Part shown: positions 1 to 6,590 of the stretch, piece after piece
How positions within the stretch are numbered: the first letter of the stretch is position 1
Layout: the number at the start of each line of letters is the position of its first letter
Assembly (NCBI GenBank): GCA_022565935.1
Contig: JADFJY010000018.1
Coordinates: forward strand, 1 to 14,373
Source: Nitrososphaerota archaeon
GTDB taxonomy: Archaea; Thermoproteota; Nitrososphaeria; Nitrososphaerales; Nitrosopumilaceae
Direction of reading: 5' to 3'
Length of the DNA stretch: 14,373 bases
The notes under the pieces: model-generated
The model's database searches: none
The model's input: only the letters and a program-made list of their open reading frames with translations
Told to the model about the DNA's origin: nothing
Translations under genes and position numbers: made by a program

Positions 1-587
1 AGACCATCCTCTGTTTGAATATAGTTTTGAAATTCATCATCTTTCATGTCGTTAGGAGTTGTCTGAGGTGGACTCCACTTGAAGCATTTGTAGAATAATC
101 CATCATCGTCTGTAAATCCTCGCTTGTTATACCACTGTCCATAATCTTCTCTTTCCAGAGAAGATTTGTCACGTTTTGCTAAAGCAATTGGAATTAGATG
201 TGATATTGTCCAACCAATTACTAGTATGTTAATAGAATTAAGAATTTTTGCGAATTTTTCAGCAGCATCTAATTTATCTGTATTACTAGTTGTACTCTCA
301 GCCTCAAACAACTCAGTAGTTTGTATGTAAACATTAATGGATGATACTAAAGCTATTGCAAAAAATGGTAGCACTGCCTTACGAACAAATTTAGAAGCAT
401 GTGGTCGTGTATAGTTGAATTTTTGAGAAAAAATCCACTGAGAAAATTTACGGTAAACTATTCCGATAACTACCAAACCAATGATTAGAAGAACAAAGGC
501 TATCTGAAGAGACTCTGAAGAAGCCAAAAGCTGAGGAATTGTTTCAAATTCTCCTACAGAAATCTCCGTAGTTTCGTGCTCAGCCAT
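1..587 (-). CDS. Membrane protein, 3' end outside window; possible MscS-type channel N-terminus
   Basis: Read by hand on the minus strand from the ATG at 587. The frame stays open through 195 codons to the left edge, so the C-terminal part is missing. Three hydrophobic segments are visible: about residues 27-45, 70-88 and 118-136. A charged linker (about 93-114) lies between the second and third. After the third helix the chain turns polar (AKRDKSSLEREDYGQWYNKR) and probably begins a soluble domain. Three N-terminal helices before a soluble domain fit a small mechanosensitive (MscS-like) channel, but the diagnostic pore helix and beta domain lie outside the window, so this is a guess. Another small membrane protein is equally possible. 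A TATA-like box 25 nt upstream (608-617) supports this start and a leaderless message. The gene is divergent from the KamA-like gene, with 142 bp between the starts. Confidence 0.7.
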   Translation of the reverse strand, partial: MAEHETTEISVGEFETIPQLLASSESLQIAFVLLIIGLVVIGIVYRKFSQWIFSQKFNYTRPHASKFVRKAVLPFFAIALVSSINVYIQTTELFEAESTTSNTDKLDAAEKFAKILNSINILVIGWTISHLIPIALAKRDKSSLEREDYGQWYNKRGFTDDDGLFYKCFKWSPPQTTPNDMKDDEFQNYIQTEDG

Positions 588-607
588 ATCTACTCAATTA
601 AATCACG

Positions 608-617
608 TTTAATATAG
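608..617 (-). promoter_or_regulatory. TATA-like box of the leftward membrane protein gene
   Basis: Read on the minus strand this is CTATATTAAA, centred about 25 nt before the ATG at 587. That spacing puts transcription initiation at or next to the start codon. The call rests on sequence and spacing only. Confidence 0.4.
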
Positions 618-697
618 AATACAAAGTTAACTTCTATTATCACTATTGATTGGAATTTTTATCAAATTCAAAAATTTTCATGCGTAAAAACCCTGTA

Positions 698-707
698 ACT
701 TTTATCA
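698..707 (+). promoter_or_regulatory. Weak TATA-like box of the KamA-like gene
   Basis: ACTTTTATCA lies about 28 nt before the ATG at 730, a spacing that would give a leaderless or nearly leaderless message. It is a poor match to an archaeal TATA box and is called mainly on position. Confidence 0.3.
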
Positions 708-729
708 AGGGATATGTTCTATTTACTAA

Positions 730-2094
730 ATGACCTATCAAAAATCAATTTGGGATGATTCGCCATCGCTAAAATCATATACATTATCAAATTTTCGTGA
801 ACTTCCACACATTCAGAATCTTTCTGAAGAAACTCAATTTGAGATGGAAGTTGTAGGGAATGTTTTACCCTTCAAAGCAAACAACTATGTTGTTGAACAA
901 TTAATTGATTGGAACAATATACCAAACGATCCAATATTTATTTTAACTTTTCCCCAAAAAGAAATGTTAAAACCAGAACATTATAAAAAAATGGAAACAG
1001 TTTTAAAAAATAATTCTGATAAAAAAGAAATTACATCTCTTGCAAATGAAATTCGTTTACAACTAAATCCACATCCAGCAGGACAAATGGAACTTAATGT
1101 TCCAACACTAAAAGATGGAACCAAGTTGTATGGTATGCAACACAAATACAGGGAAACTTGTCTCTTCTTTCCAAGTCAAAGTCAAACTTGTCATGCATAT
1201 TGTAGCTTTTGTTTTAGATGGCCACAATTTGTTGGAATTGATGAAATGAAATTTGCAATGCGAGAGGGTGAACAACTTGTTCAATATCTTATAGAACATC
1301 CAGAGATTAGTGACGTACTCTTTACAGGTGGTGATCCAATGATTATGAAAGCAAAAGTATTTTCAAAATATATTGATACTCTAATTGATGCAAAACTTCC
1401 AAATCTTAAAACAATTAGAATTGGAACAAAAGCTCTAGCTTACTGGCCTTACAAATTTTTAACAGATTCTGATTCTCAAGAAATGTTAGATATTTTTAGA
1501 AAGATTACTGATAATGAAATACATCTTGCATTTATGGCTCACTTTAATCATTTGATTGAATTATCAACAGATTCTGTAAAAAATGCAATTAAACAAGTAA
1601 GGGCAACAGGTGCACAAATCAGAACTCAATCTCCTATTTTAGCACACATTAATGATGATTCAGCAATGTGGGCAAAAATGTGGAGTAAGCAGGTTCAGTT
1701 GGGATGTATTCCATATTACATGTTTATCGTTAGAGATACTGGCGCTCAACATTATTTTGGAATTCCACTCGTTAAGGCATATGAAATTTTCAGAAAAGCC
1801 TATTCTTCAGTAAGTGGATTGGCAAGAACTGTTCGTGGACCTAGTATGTCTGCAACTCCAGGAAAAGTACATGTTATTGGAACTGCAAATCTAAATGATC
1901 AGAAGGTAATTGTTTTGAGATTTTTACAGGGTAGAAATCCTGACTGGGTACAAATTCCATTCTTTGCAAAATATGATGAAAATGCAATTTGGTTAGACGA
2001 TCTAAAACCAGCACTTACTGAAAAATTCTTTTTTGATGAAGAGATGAAAAATTACAAAACAACTAATCCATTTGATGATTATCCAGAATCTTAG
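730..2094 (+). CDS. KamA-family radical SAM, PLP-dependent aminomutase-like protein
   Basis: A 454-residue homologue of lysine 2,3-aminomutase, which uses a [4Fe-4S]-bound S-adenosylmethionine and PLP to move an amino group from C2 to C3. The cluster motif CHAYCSFC supplies C154, C158 and C161. R163 follows at the position of the KamA arginine that binds the substrate carboxylate. Other family landmarks are TGGDP (199-203), the AHFNH stretch (270-274), TQSPIL (299-304) and ATPGK (375-379), where K379 is the likely PLP lysine. Both acidic residues that hold the lysine side-chain ammonium in clostridial KamA appear changed. The one in QCDLS corresponds to IVRDT, and the one in VDAPGGGGK corresponds to SATPGK with a shortened glycine loop. 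The substrate is therefore probably not free lysine. No acetyltransferase of the N-acetyl-beta-lysine pathway adjoins it. The family is secure; the reaction is not. Confidence 0.9.
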   Translation: MTYQKSIWDDSPSLKSYTLSNFRELPHIQNLSEETQFEMEVVGNVLPFKANNYVVEQLIDWNNIPNDPIFILTFPQKEMLKPEHYKKMETVLKNNSDKKEITSLANEIRLQLNPHPAGQMELNVPTLKDGTKLYGMQHKYRETCLFFPSQSQTCHAYCSFCFRWPQFVGIDEMKFAMREGEQLVQYLIEHPEISDVLFTGGDPMIMKAKVFSKYIDTLIDAKLPNLKTIRIGTKALAYWPYKFLTDSDSQEMLDIFRKITDNEIHLAFMAHFNHLIELSTDSVKNAIKQVRATGAQIRTQSPILAHINDDSAMWAKMWSKQVQLGCIPYYMFIVRDTGAQHYFGIPLVKAYEIFRKAYSSVSGLARTVRGPSMSATPGKVHVIGTANLNDQKVIVLRFLQGRNPDWVQIPFFAKYDENAIWLDDLKPALTEKFFFDEEMKNYKTTNPFDDYPES

Positions 2095-2161
2095 AATTTA
2101 TCATGGTGTAATAACCTAAAAGTATAGGAATTATGAAAAATTAATCTAGATGGTGTAAGAA

Positions 2162-3313
2162 ATGGTAGAAAATAATTATGATATTTTAGAAATTATAGAA
2201 GGTTCAACTAAGAAAGAAATTCGAGCTGCGTTTAGACGATTAGCATTACAATTTCATGCAGATCGTGGTGGAGAAAATGAACAATTCATCAAAGTTAAAC
2301 AAGCCTATGAAGATCTCAAAATTGGTAAAAAATATCCGGATACAGACATCGAAAAAATAAGAAACTCACGAGTATATACTGATGAATCTGAAGCTGATGT
2401 TAGAAGAAAAAATCAAATTCTAGGTCAGCAATTATCCAAAGAAATGAAAACTGCTGAAGAATGGGCAGCAGCCTTAAACAGATCAAACTTAACTGCAACA
2501 AGATTATTTGGATCAAAAACTCTTGGTAAAATTGAACTAGAAAGAAAAGCTTCAGGTGCTTTATTAATCAAAGGGAATTTCATGGCAGGAAATCTAACTT
2601 ATGATGGCCCAATAATTATGCAAGGAAGTATAACTAGTCCATCATGGACACAAGAATTCAAAACAAATATTCGTCTGACTACAGGAGATTTCAAATTTGT
2701 TAATCCTTTAGAAACTAAATTCAAAATTGAGAATGGTGCTAGAATTATTGCAGATAAAGGGAATATTATAGTTGGAAATATCTATGGCAGAAAATACAAA
2801 GTTGAAGACAAGATAAAAGTTGGTGTTTTTCAAATACAAGAACACAGAACACACATTTCAGCTCCAAATGGAAAAATTATTGCTGAAAATGTCGTCAATA
2901 CAGTTTTACTAGATGCTGATACAATTATTGTTCTAAATGTAGAAGATGATGTAATATTATCTGGACGTGAAATTTTATTTTATGGGGGTAAATTCACTCA
3001 TGATTCTGTAATTGAATTAAAACAAAATGGTTCAATACGATTTTTTGAAAACTTTTCAATTCAAGGATTAAGTGGTGATGCAATAATCAAACTTGAAAAT
3101 GGTAAAAAAATTCGATTATTTGATCTAAAAACTAAAAAAATCAAAGATCTAGATGATGAATTAATATCTAACAAGGAAAACTATGGAAAAGATGCTACTA
3201 TGGTTGGATATGGATTTACAATTACATATGATATGTTAGATAATCTTTCAAAAAAACTAACTAAAAAACAAAAAAGTGGTTGGGCATCAAAATTTAGTTT
3301 TTCTAAAAACTAA
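2162..3313 (+). CDS. J-domain protein with altered HPD motif and a beta-repeat C-terminal domain
   Basis: A 383-residue protein. Residues about 5-52 form a J domain (YDILEIIEGSTKKEIRAAF, then LALQFHADRGG and QAYEDL). Canonical J domains stimulate Hsp70 ATPase through His-Pro-Asp; here the motif is H32-A33-D34 and the codon is clearly gca. A charged helical linker (about 60-110) leads to a long region (about 118-325) rich in short beta strands and glycine/asparagine turns, with many NG, DG and GN pairs. This suggests a right-handed beta-helix or a bactofilin-like repeat fold. No G/F region, zinc-finger domain or membrane segment is visible, so it is not a DnaJ (type I) chaperone. It lies 67 bp after the KamA-like gene. 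A TATA-like AAAAATTAATC around 2136-2146 could drive it separately. The role is unknown; the J-domain call is firm and the beta-helix is inference. Confidence 0.85.
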   Translation: MVENNYDILEIIEGSTKKEIRAAFRRLALQFHADRGGENEQFIKVKQAYEDLKIGKKYPDTDIEKIRNSRVYTDESEADVRRKNQILGQQLSKEMKTAEEWAAALNRSNLTATRLFGSKTLGKIELERKASGALLIKGNFMAGNLTYDGPIIMQGSITSPSWTQEFKTNIRLTTGDFKFVNPLETKFKIENGARIIADKGNIIVGNIYGRKYKVEDKIKVGVFQIQEHRTHISAPNGKIIAENVVNTVLLDADTIIVLNVEDDVILSGREILFYGGKFTHDSVIELKQNGSIRFFENFSIQGLSGDAIIKLENGKKIRLFDLKTKKIKDLDDELISNKENYGKDATMVGYGFTITYDMLDNLSKKLTKKQKSGWASKFSFSKN

Positions 3314-3380
3314 ATATCTCACAACGCACATTGGTACTAAGAATATCTGAAATAAGAAAAAGAAATTAAATTGAACTAAT

Positions 3381-3680
3381 CTAATCGATTAATTCAGTCC
3401 AACCTTTGACGAAGACTGAGTTCTTGTAGAGTGGAACTGGTTGTCCTACTGTAAAGTCCATTGGTCTCATCCAAAAGATTGCTTTAGTTGGGCATACACC
3501 TATGCATGCGCCATCTGTGATGCATCTTTCTGGATAAAATACAAATGCTTTACCTCTCTTCCAGCCTTCAACTGGTTTTACTCTAAGGACATCTGGACCA
3601 AGAGTTGTACAGATTTCTACACAAAGTGCACATCCGATACACATCTGTTCACTGATGTCTGGAAGTATTGCTACTGGCAT
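3381..3680 (-). CDS. Dicluster ferredoxin, Asp in second cluster motif (7Fe type likely)
   Basis: A 99-residue soluble electron carrier with two cluster-binding motifs. The first is the classical CIGCALCVEIC (C14, C17, C20, C24). The second is CITDGACIGVCP, giving C53, D56, C59 and C63: the usual second cysteine is Asp and the spacing is CX2DX2CX3C. The same pattern in Sulfolobus-type ferredoxins binds a [3Fe-4S] cluster, so one [4Fe-4S] (C14, C17, C20, C63) and one [3Fe-4S] (C24, C53, C59) are expected. An Asp-ligated [4Fe-4S] is the alternative. The short C-terminal tail after the motifs has no further cysteine. It is probably a general low-potential electron donor. It is transcribed leftward from its own strong TATA box in the 93-bp gap to the next gene. 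Confidence 0.93.
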   Translation of the reverse strand: MPVAILPDISEQMCIGCALCVEICTTLGPDVLRVKPVEGWKRGKAFVFYPERCITDGACIGVCPTKAIFWMRPMDFTVGQPVPLYKNSVFVKGWTELID

Positions 3681-3704
3681 TATGAAATCATTTCTTTATT
3701 TAGT

Positions 3705-3716
3705 CCTTATATAATT
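3705..3716 (-). promoter_or_regulatory. TATA box of the ferredoxin gene
   Basis: On the minus strand AATTATATAAGG is centred about 30 nt before the ATG at 3680. It is one of the best TATA matches in the window and implies a 5' leader of only a few nucleotides. Confidence 0.55.
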
Positions 3717-3773
3717 TGCCTAAAAATATCAAGTTATAACGGTGTTTCAAATTTGATCGCACAAAAACCCAAA

Positions 3774-4391
3774 TCAACTATTTTCTTGCTCTATTTTGAA
3801 TATCTTTGGGTTTGATTCATCCAAAGTACTGATCACTAAATCGTTTTCAATTTTTTTTAATAAAAAAACTCCAGTTTTTTCTGATTTAATGATCTGTTTT
3901 CCTCCTGGTAATAATATCCATTCATTATTTTCTTTCTTTCTTGCCATTGCAACTATAACAATAGAGGAACTTGTTTGTTTCCCAACAGATGAAAGTAACA
4001 TAATACATGAATTGATGAATCTCGCAGATTCAAGATCATCAAACATATTGTAAACTCCATTGAATGAATCAATTATAACTAGAAATTTCTTCTTTGATAC
4101 TTTAGTTATGATTTCTAATAATTCCTTCTTCCAACTTTCTTTATCAGGATGAAAAATTGTTACGTTATTTTTTTTCTGAATCATTCCAGATTCAACATAT
4201 CCCGTGTAAAGTAAATCCATATCTACAAAAATAATTGGATTTTCTACAGAATTGATCAACCTGTTAAGAAATTCTGCTTTATGGAAAGTTTCTGAACATA
4301 ACACTATACTTGGTAGCTTTTGCCTAAATTCATTTTGTATATATGTTAAATTATTATCTAAAATACTCTCAGGATTTTTATCCAACACCAT
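3774..4391 (-). CDS. RecA/RadB-like core domain protein lacking a Walker A motif
   Basis: A 205-residue protein with no confident name. The order of elements follows the RecA/RadB/KaiC core: strand 1 (SIVLCSE, 28-34), a strand plus loop (NPIIFVDMDLLYTG, 51-64), a Walker B-like strand KKFLVIIDSFNG (101-112, acid D108), then a strand SSIVIVAMARKK (142-153). A loop with LPGG (161-164) and a strand GVFLLKK (174-180) resemble the RadA/RadB pattern PxGG followed by a strand. At the P-loop position the chain reads SETFHKAEF, with no GxxxxGK[ST], so ATP binding in the usual way is unlikely. Elp6-like and other inactive RecA-fold proteins are precedents. It runs divergently from the PLP-enzyme gene, with only 23 bp between the two starts. 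A role as a pseudo-ATPase partner subunit is inference. Confidence 0.8.
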   Translation of the reverse strand: MVLDKNPESILDNNLTYIQNEFRQKLPSIVLCSETFHKAEFLNRLINSVENPIIFVDMDLLYTGYVESGMIQKKNNVTIFHPDKESWKKELLEIITKVSKKKFLVIIDSFNGVYNMFDDLESARFINSCIMLLSSVGKQTSSSIVIVAMARKKENNEWILLPGGKQIIKSEKTGVFLLKKIENDLVISTLDESNPKIFKIEQENS

Positions 4392-4414
4392 TTTAGCATT
4401 TTACAGATATAATA

Positions 4415-5566
4415 ATGAATTTAGTATCAAAAGATATTTCAGATGATTTTCCTAATTCAGATAAAATCTATCTAAATAATGCATCAGTCTCTTTGATGCC
4501 TTCTCAAAGTATAGATGCTATGAAAGAGTTTTTAATATCATACAATTTAATTGGTCCTGATTCTAAAGATTCAGAATTATTTATTACTGAAAAACTACAA
4601 AATGTAAGAAAAATAATTGCAAAAATTATCGCATGCCAACCAAATGAAGTTATTCTTACCCAAAGCACAACTGATGGAATTAATATTGTTGCAAATGGTA
4701 TATCTTTTGATACTAATTCTAACATGATAATTCGTGGAATGGCACATGAACATCATTCAAATTTTTATCCTTGGATTAAATTAAAAGAAAAAATTTTAAT
4801 AAAAAATCTTCCTATAGACAAGAATGGTTTTTTCAAATTAGATGATCTAGAATCCTACATTGATGTTAACACAAAACTAATCTCTCTTAGTCATGCCCTG
4901 TATAATACTGGTTCATTATTACCTGTAGAAGAAATTGGAAATATTATTCAAAATAGAGTTCCATTTTTTATTGATAGTGCGCAAACCGTAGGTTGTATAG
5001 ATGATATTGATGTATCAAAAATAAAATGTGATTTCATGTCATTTAATGGCTCTAAATGGCTTTGTGGTCCGATGGGTACTGGTATATTTTACTGTAATAG
5101 AAAATCAAGCAAATTATTAGAACCAATGACAATTGGAGGTGAATCTGCAATAATTTATGATGATTCAAATCTTGCTTTCAAAGAACTACCAGACAAATTT
5201 CAAACTGGTTTTAGAAATTATGTTGGAATAGTTGGATTAGAATCATCTGTAAGTTACTTGCTAAACTTTGGTTTGAAAAATATTCATAAAAAAAATCAAT
5301 ACTTGTCAAATCTTTTCAGAGAAGAATTATCAAAAATCCCAAATGTTATTTTATATGGACCAGAAGATCCAAATGACAGAACTAGTATTGTATCTTTTAA
5401 TATTGATGGTTTTGATTCACAAGAAATAGCAGATAAACTTGAGAAACAAGGTATTGTTTTGGCAGTAAGAGAAATTATGGAAAAAAAAATTGTACGAGCA
5501 TCTCCTCACTTTTTTAACACAGAATCTGAAATTCTTCAGGTAATTGATACAATAAAGAAACTATAG
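4415..5566 (+). CDS. Class V aminotransferase-fold PLP enzyme, cysteine desulfurase-like but without the catalytic Cys
   Basis: A 383-residue fold-type I PLP enzyme. Landmarks are YLNNASVSLMP (19-29), the STTDGIN cofactor-phosphate region (84-90), HEHHSNFYPW (111-120), SHALYNTG (159-166) and DSAQ (187-190, D187 binds the pyridine nitrogen). The Schiff-base lysine is K214 in FNGSKWLCGPMGTG, and R361 lies in the carboxylate-binding RASPHFFNT. In SufS-type cysteine desulfurases and selenocysteine lyases a loop after the GI.VR segment carries the active Cys before the RAS..YNT motif. Here LAVREIMEKKIVRASPHFFNT has no cysteine and the loop is shortened. Persulfide-forming desulfurase activity is therefore doubtful; a C-S lyase, epimerase or aminotransferase is more likely. 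An in-frame TAG at 4394 forces the start at 4415. Its stop overlaps the stop of the convergent RAM gene. Confidence 0.88.
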   Translation: MNLVSKDISDDFPNSDKIYLNNASVSLMPSQSIDAMKEFLISYNLIGPDSKDSELFITEKLQNVRKIIAKIIACQPNEVILTQSTTDGINIVANGISFDTNSNMIIRGMAHEHHSNFYPWIKLKEKILIKNLPIDKNGFFKLDDLESYIDVNTKLISLSHALYNTGSLLPVEEIGNIIQNRVPFFIDSAQTVGCIDDIDVSKIKCDFMSFNGSKWLCGPMGTGIFYCNRKSSKLLEPMTIGGESAIIYDDSNLAFKELPDKFQTGFRNYVGIVGLESSVSYLLNFGLKNIHKKNQYLSNLFREELSKIPNVILYGPEDPNDRTSIVSFNIDGFDSQEIADKLEKQGIVLAVREIMEKKIVRASPHFFNTESEILQVIDTIKKL

Positions 5567-5818
5567 ATTTTCTTGTTCTTCTATGACCATCATAGTCAAT
5601 GTTGATTGAACTTTACTGATCTTTCTAATTTTGTTGGTGATAATTGCACGTAATTTCTCAGTATTGTCAGAAGACAACTTTAAGACAATGTCATATACTC
5701 CATAAACTCCTTGAACTTCAGAAATGACATCTTCCTCAGAAAGAATCTTCTTTACTTCATTAATGATTGATTCATCTGATCCTAAATCTGAATTTATTAG
5801 AACATAAGCAATTGGCAC
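5561..5818 (-). CDS. Stand-alone RAM domain protein (Lrp/AsnC ligand-binding domain)
   Basis: An 85-residue protein consisting only of the alpha/beta RAM domain that follows the helix-turn-helix in Lrp/AsnC regulators. It shows strand MPIAYVLINSDLG (1-13), a helix with ESIINEVKKIL, the central VQGVYGVYDIVLKL (35-48), a second helix and a final strand STLTMMVIEE. No DNA-binding domain is present in frame. Small proteins of this kind oligomerise and can sense amino acids; some act with full-length Lrp proteins. The start is GTG, supported by the TATA-like box about 26 nt upstream. The neighbouring upstream ATG at 5820 is out of frame. Its last codons overlap the stop of the PLP-enzyme gene by 6 bp, tail to tail. 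Confidence 0.9.
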   Translation of the reverse strand: MPIAYVLINSDLGSDESIINEVKKILSEEDVISEVQGVYGVYDIVLKLSSDNTEKLRAIITNKIRKISKVQSTLTMMVIEEQENL

Positions 5819-5838
5819 ATGAAATTTTTCATCAAACA

Positions 5839-5848
5839 GTATTTAACC
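5839..5848 (-). promoter_or_regulatory. TATA-like box of the RAM-domain gene
   Basis: GGTTAAATAC on the minus strand is centred about 26 nt before the GTG at 5818. It supports that start codon and a leaderless message. Confidence 0.45.
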
Positions 5849-5893
5849 TTTCATAGTTCAAAAACTGATTAATCACTATCAAGATCTGTTGGT

Positions 5894-6535
5894 GTGAAAC
5901 CAATTGATTTAACACTGACAATATCAGAATCTATTCCAAGCTTTCCTGGTTCTCCAAAACCTCAATTCATTTCTTGGTCTAATCTAAAGGATGATGGATA
6001 TAATCTTGAACTGTTATTCTTTAGTTCGCATACTGGAACCCATCTTGATGCACCATATCATTTTATAAAAAATGGTCTCAAAATCAATCAAATTCCTATT
6101 GATAGACTACTAGGAAAAGCTACAATAATCAAACTCCAAAAAAACAAGAACACTGCTATTACTAAATTAGACATTACTTTATTTGAAAAAAAGAATGGGA
6201 AGATTTCCAACTATTCATCTATTTTCTTCTTTACTGGATGGCAAAAAAATTTAAAAAAAGATAACTATTTCACAGAAAATCCAGGATTGTCCACATCTGC
6301 TGCTAAATATCTTGTATCAAAAAATATCAATCTAGTTGGAATAGATTCCCCAAGTATAGATCTAGGAAATGATGAATCATATAGTGTTCATCATATTTTA
6401 TTAAAAAATAATATTTTGATTGTAGAGAATTTAACAGACTTGAATAAAATTTCATCAAAGGAATTTAATTTTACAATACTTCCACTAAAGCTTAAAGATG
6501 CTACAGGTTCCCCTGTTAGAGCAGTAGCATCATAA
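5894..6535 (+). CDS. Cyclase-family metal-dependent hydrolase (kynurenine formamidase-like)
   Basis: A 213-residue member of the cyclase/kynurenine formamidase family, cytoplasmic, with no signal peptide. The defining metal-binding motif is HTGTHLDAPYHF (H46, H50, D52, H56). The N-terminal strand DLTLTI with SFPGSP (16-21) is typical. So is the second conserved block VGIDSPSIDLG (148-158), followed by HHILL (166-170) and VENLTDL (177-183); the H and E there complete the usual active site. The family includes N-formylkynurenine formamidases and related amide or lactone hydrolases. No tryptophan-degradation gene adjoins it, so the substrate is open. The start is GTG, with TGATTAATC around 5866-5874 at promoter distance. 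It lies 75 bp from the divergent RAM gene. Confidence 0.9.
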   Translation: MKPIDLTLTISESIPSFPGSPKPQFISWSNLKDDGYNLELLFFSSHTGTHLDAPYHFIKNGLKINQIPIDRLLGKATIIKLQKNKNTAITKLDITLFEKKNGKISNYSSIFFFTGWQKNLKKDNYFTENPGLSTSAAKYLVSKNINLVGIDSPSIDLGNDESYSVHHILLKNNILIVENLTDLNKISSKEFNFTILPLKLKDATGSPVRAVAS

Positions 6536-6560
6536 TTCACTCACACATAATTCCGTAATG

Positions 6561-6571
6561 CTAAAAATATA
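6561..6571 (+). promoter_or_regulatory. TATA-like box of the phosphatase gene
   Basis: CTAAAAATATA is centred about 25 nt before the ATG at 6591, giving a leaderless message. It lies in the 55-bp gap after the cyclase-family gene, so the phosphatase can be transcribed independently. Confidence 0.45.
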
Positions 6572-6590
6572 GAAAATATCAACATCTTGC

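Noticed and set aside
3441..3815. Plus-strand open frame of 124 codons
   Set aside because: It lies opposite the ferredoxin gene and the 3' end of the RecA-like gene. Its cysteines arise as antisense of the ferredoxin, and the translation has no domain character.
3796..4053. Plus-strand open frame of 85 codons
   Set aside because: It is antisense to the RecA-like gene, whose frame shows an ordered fold; no independent support.
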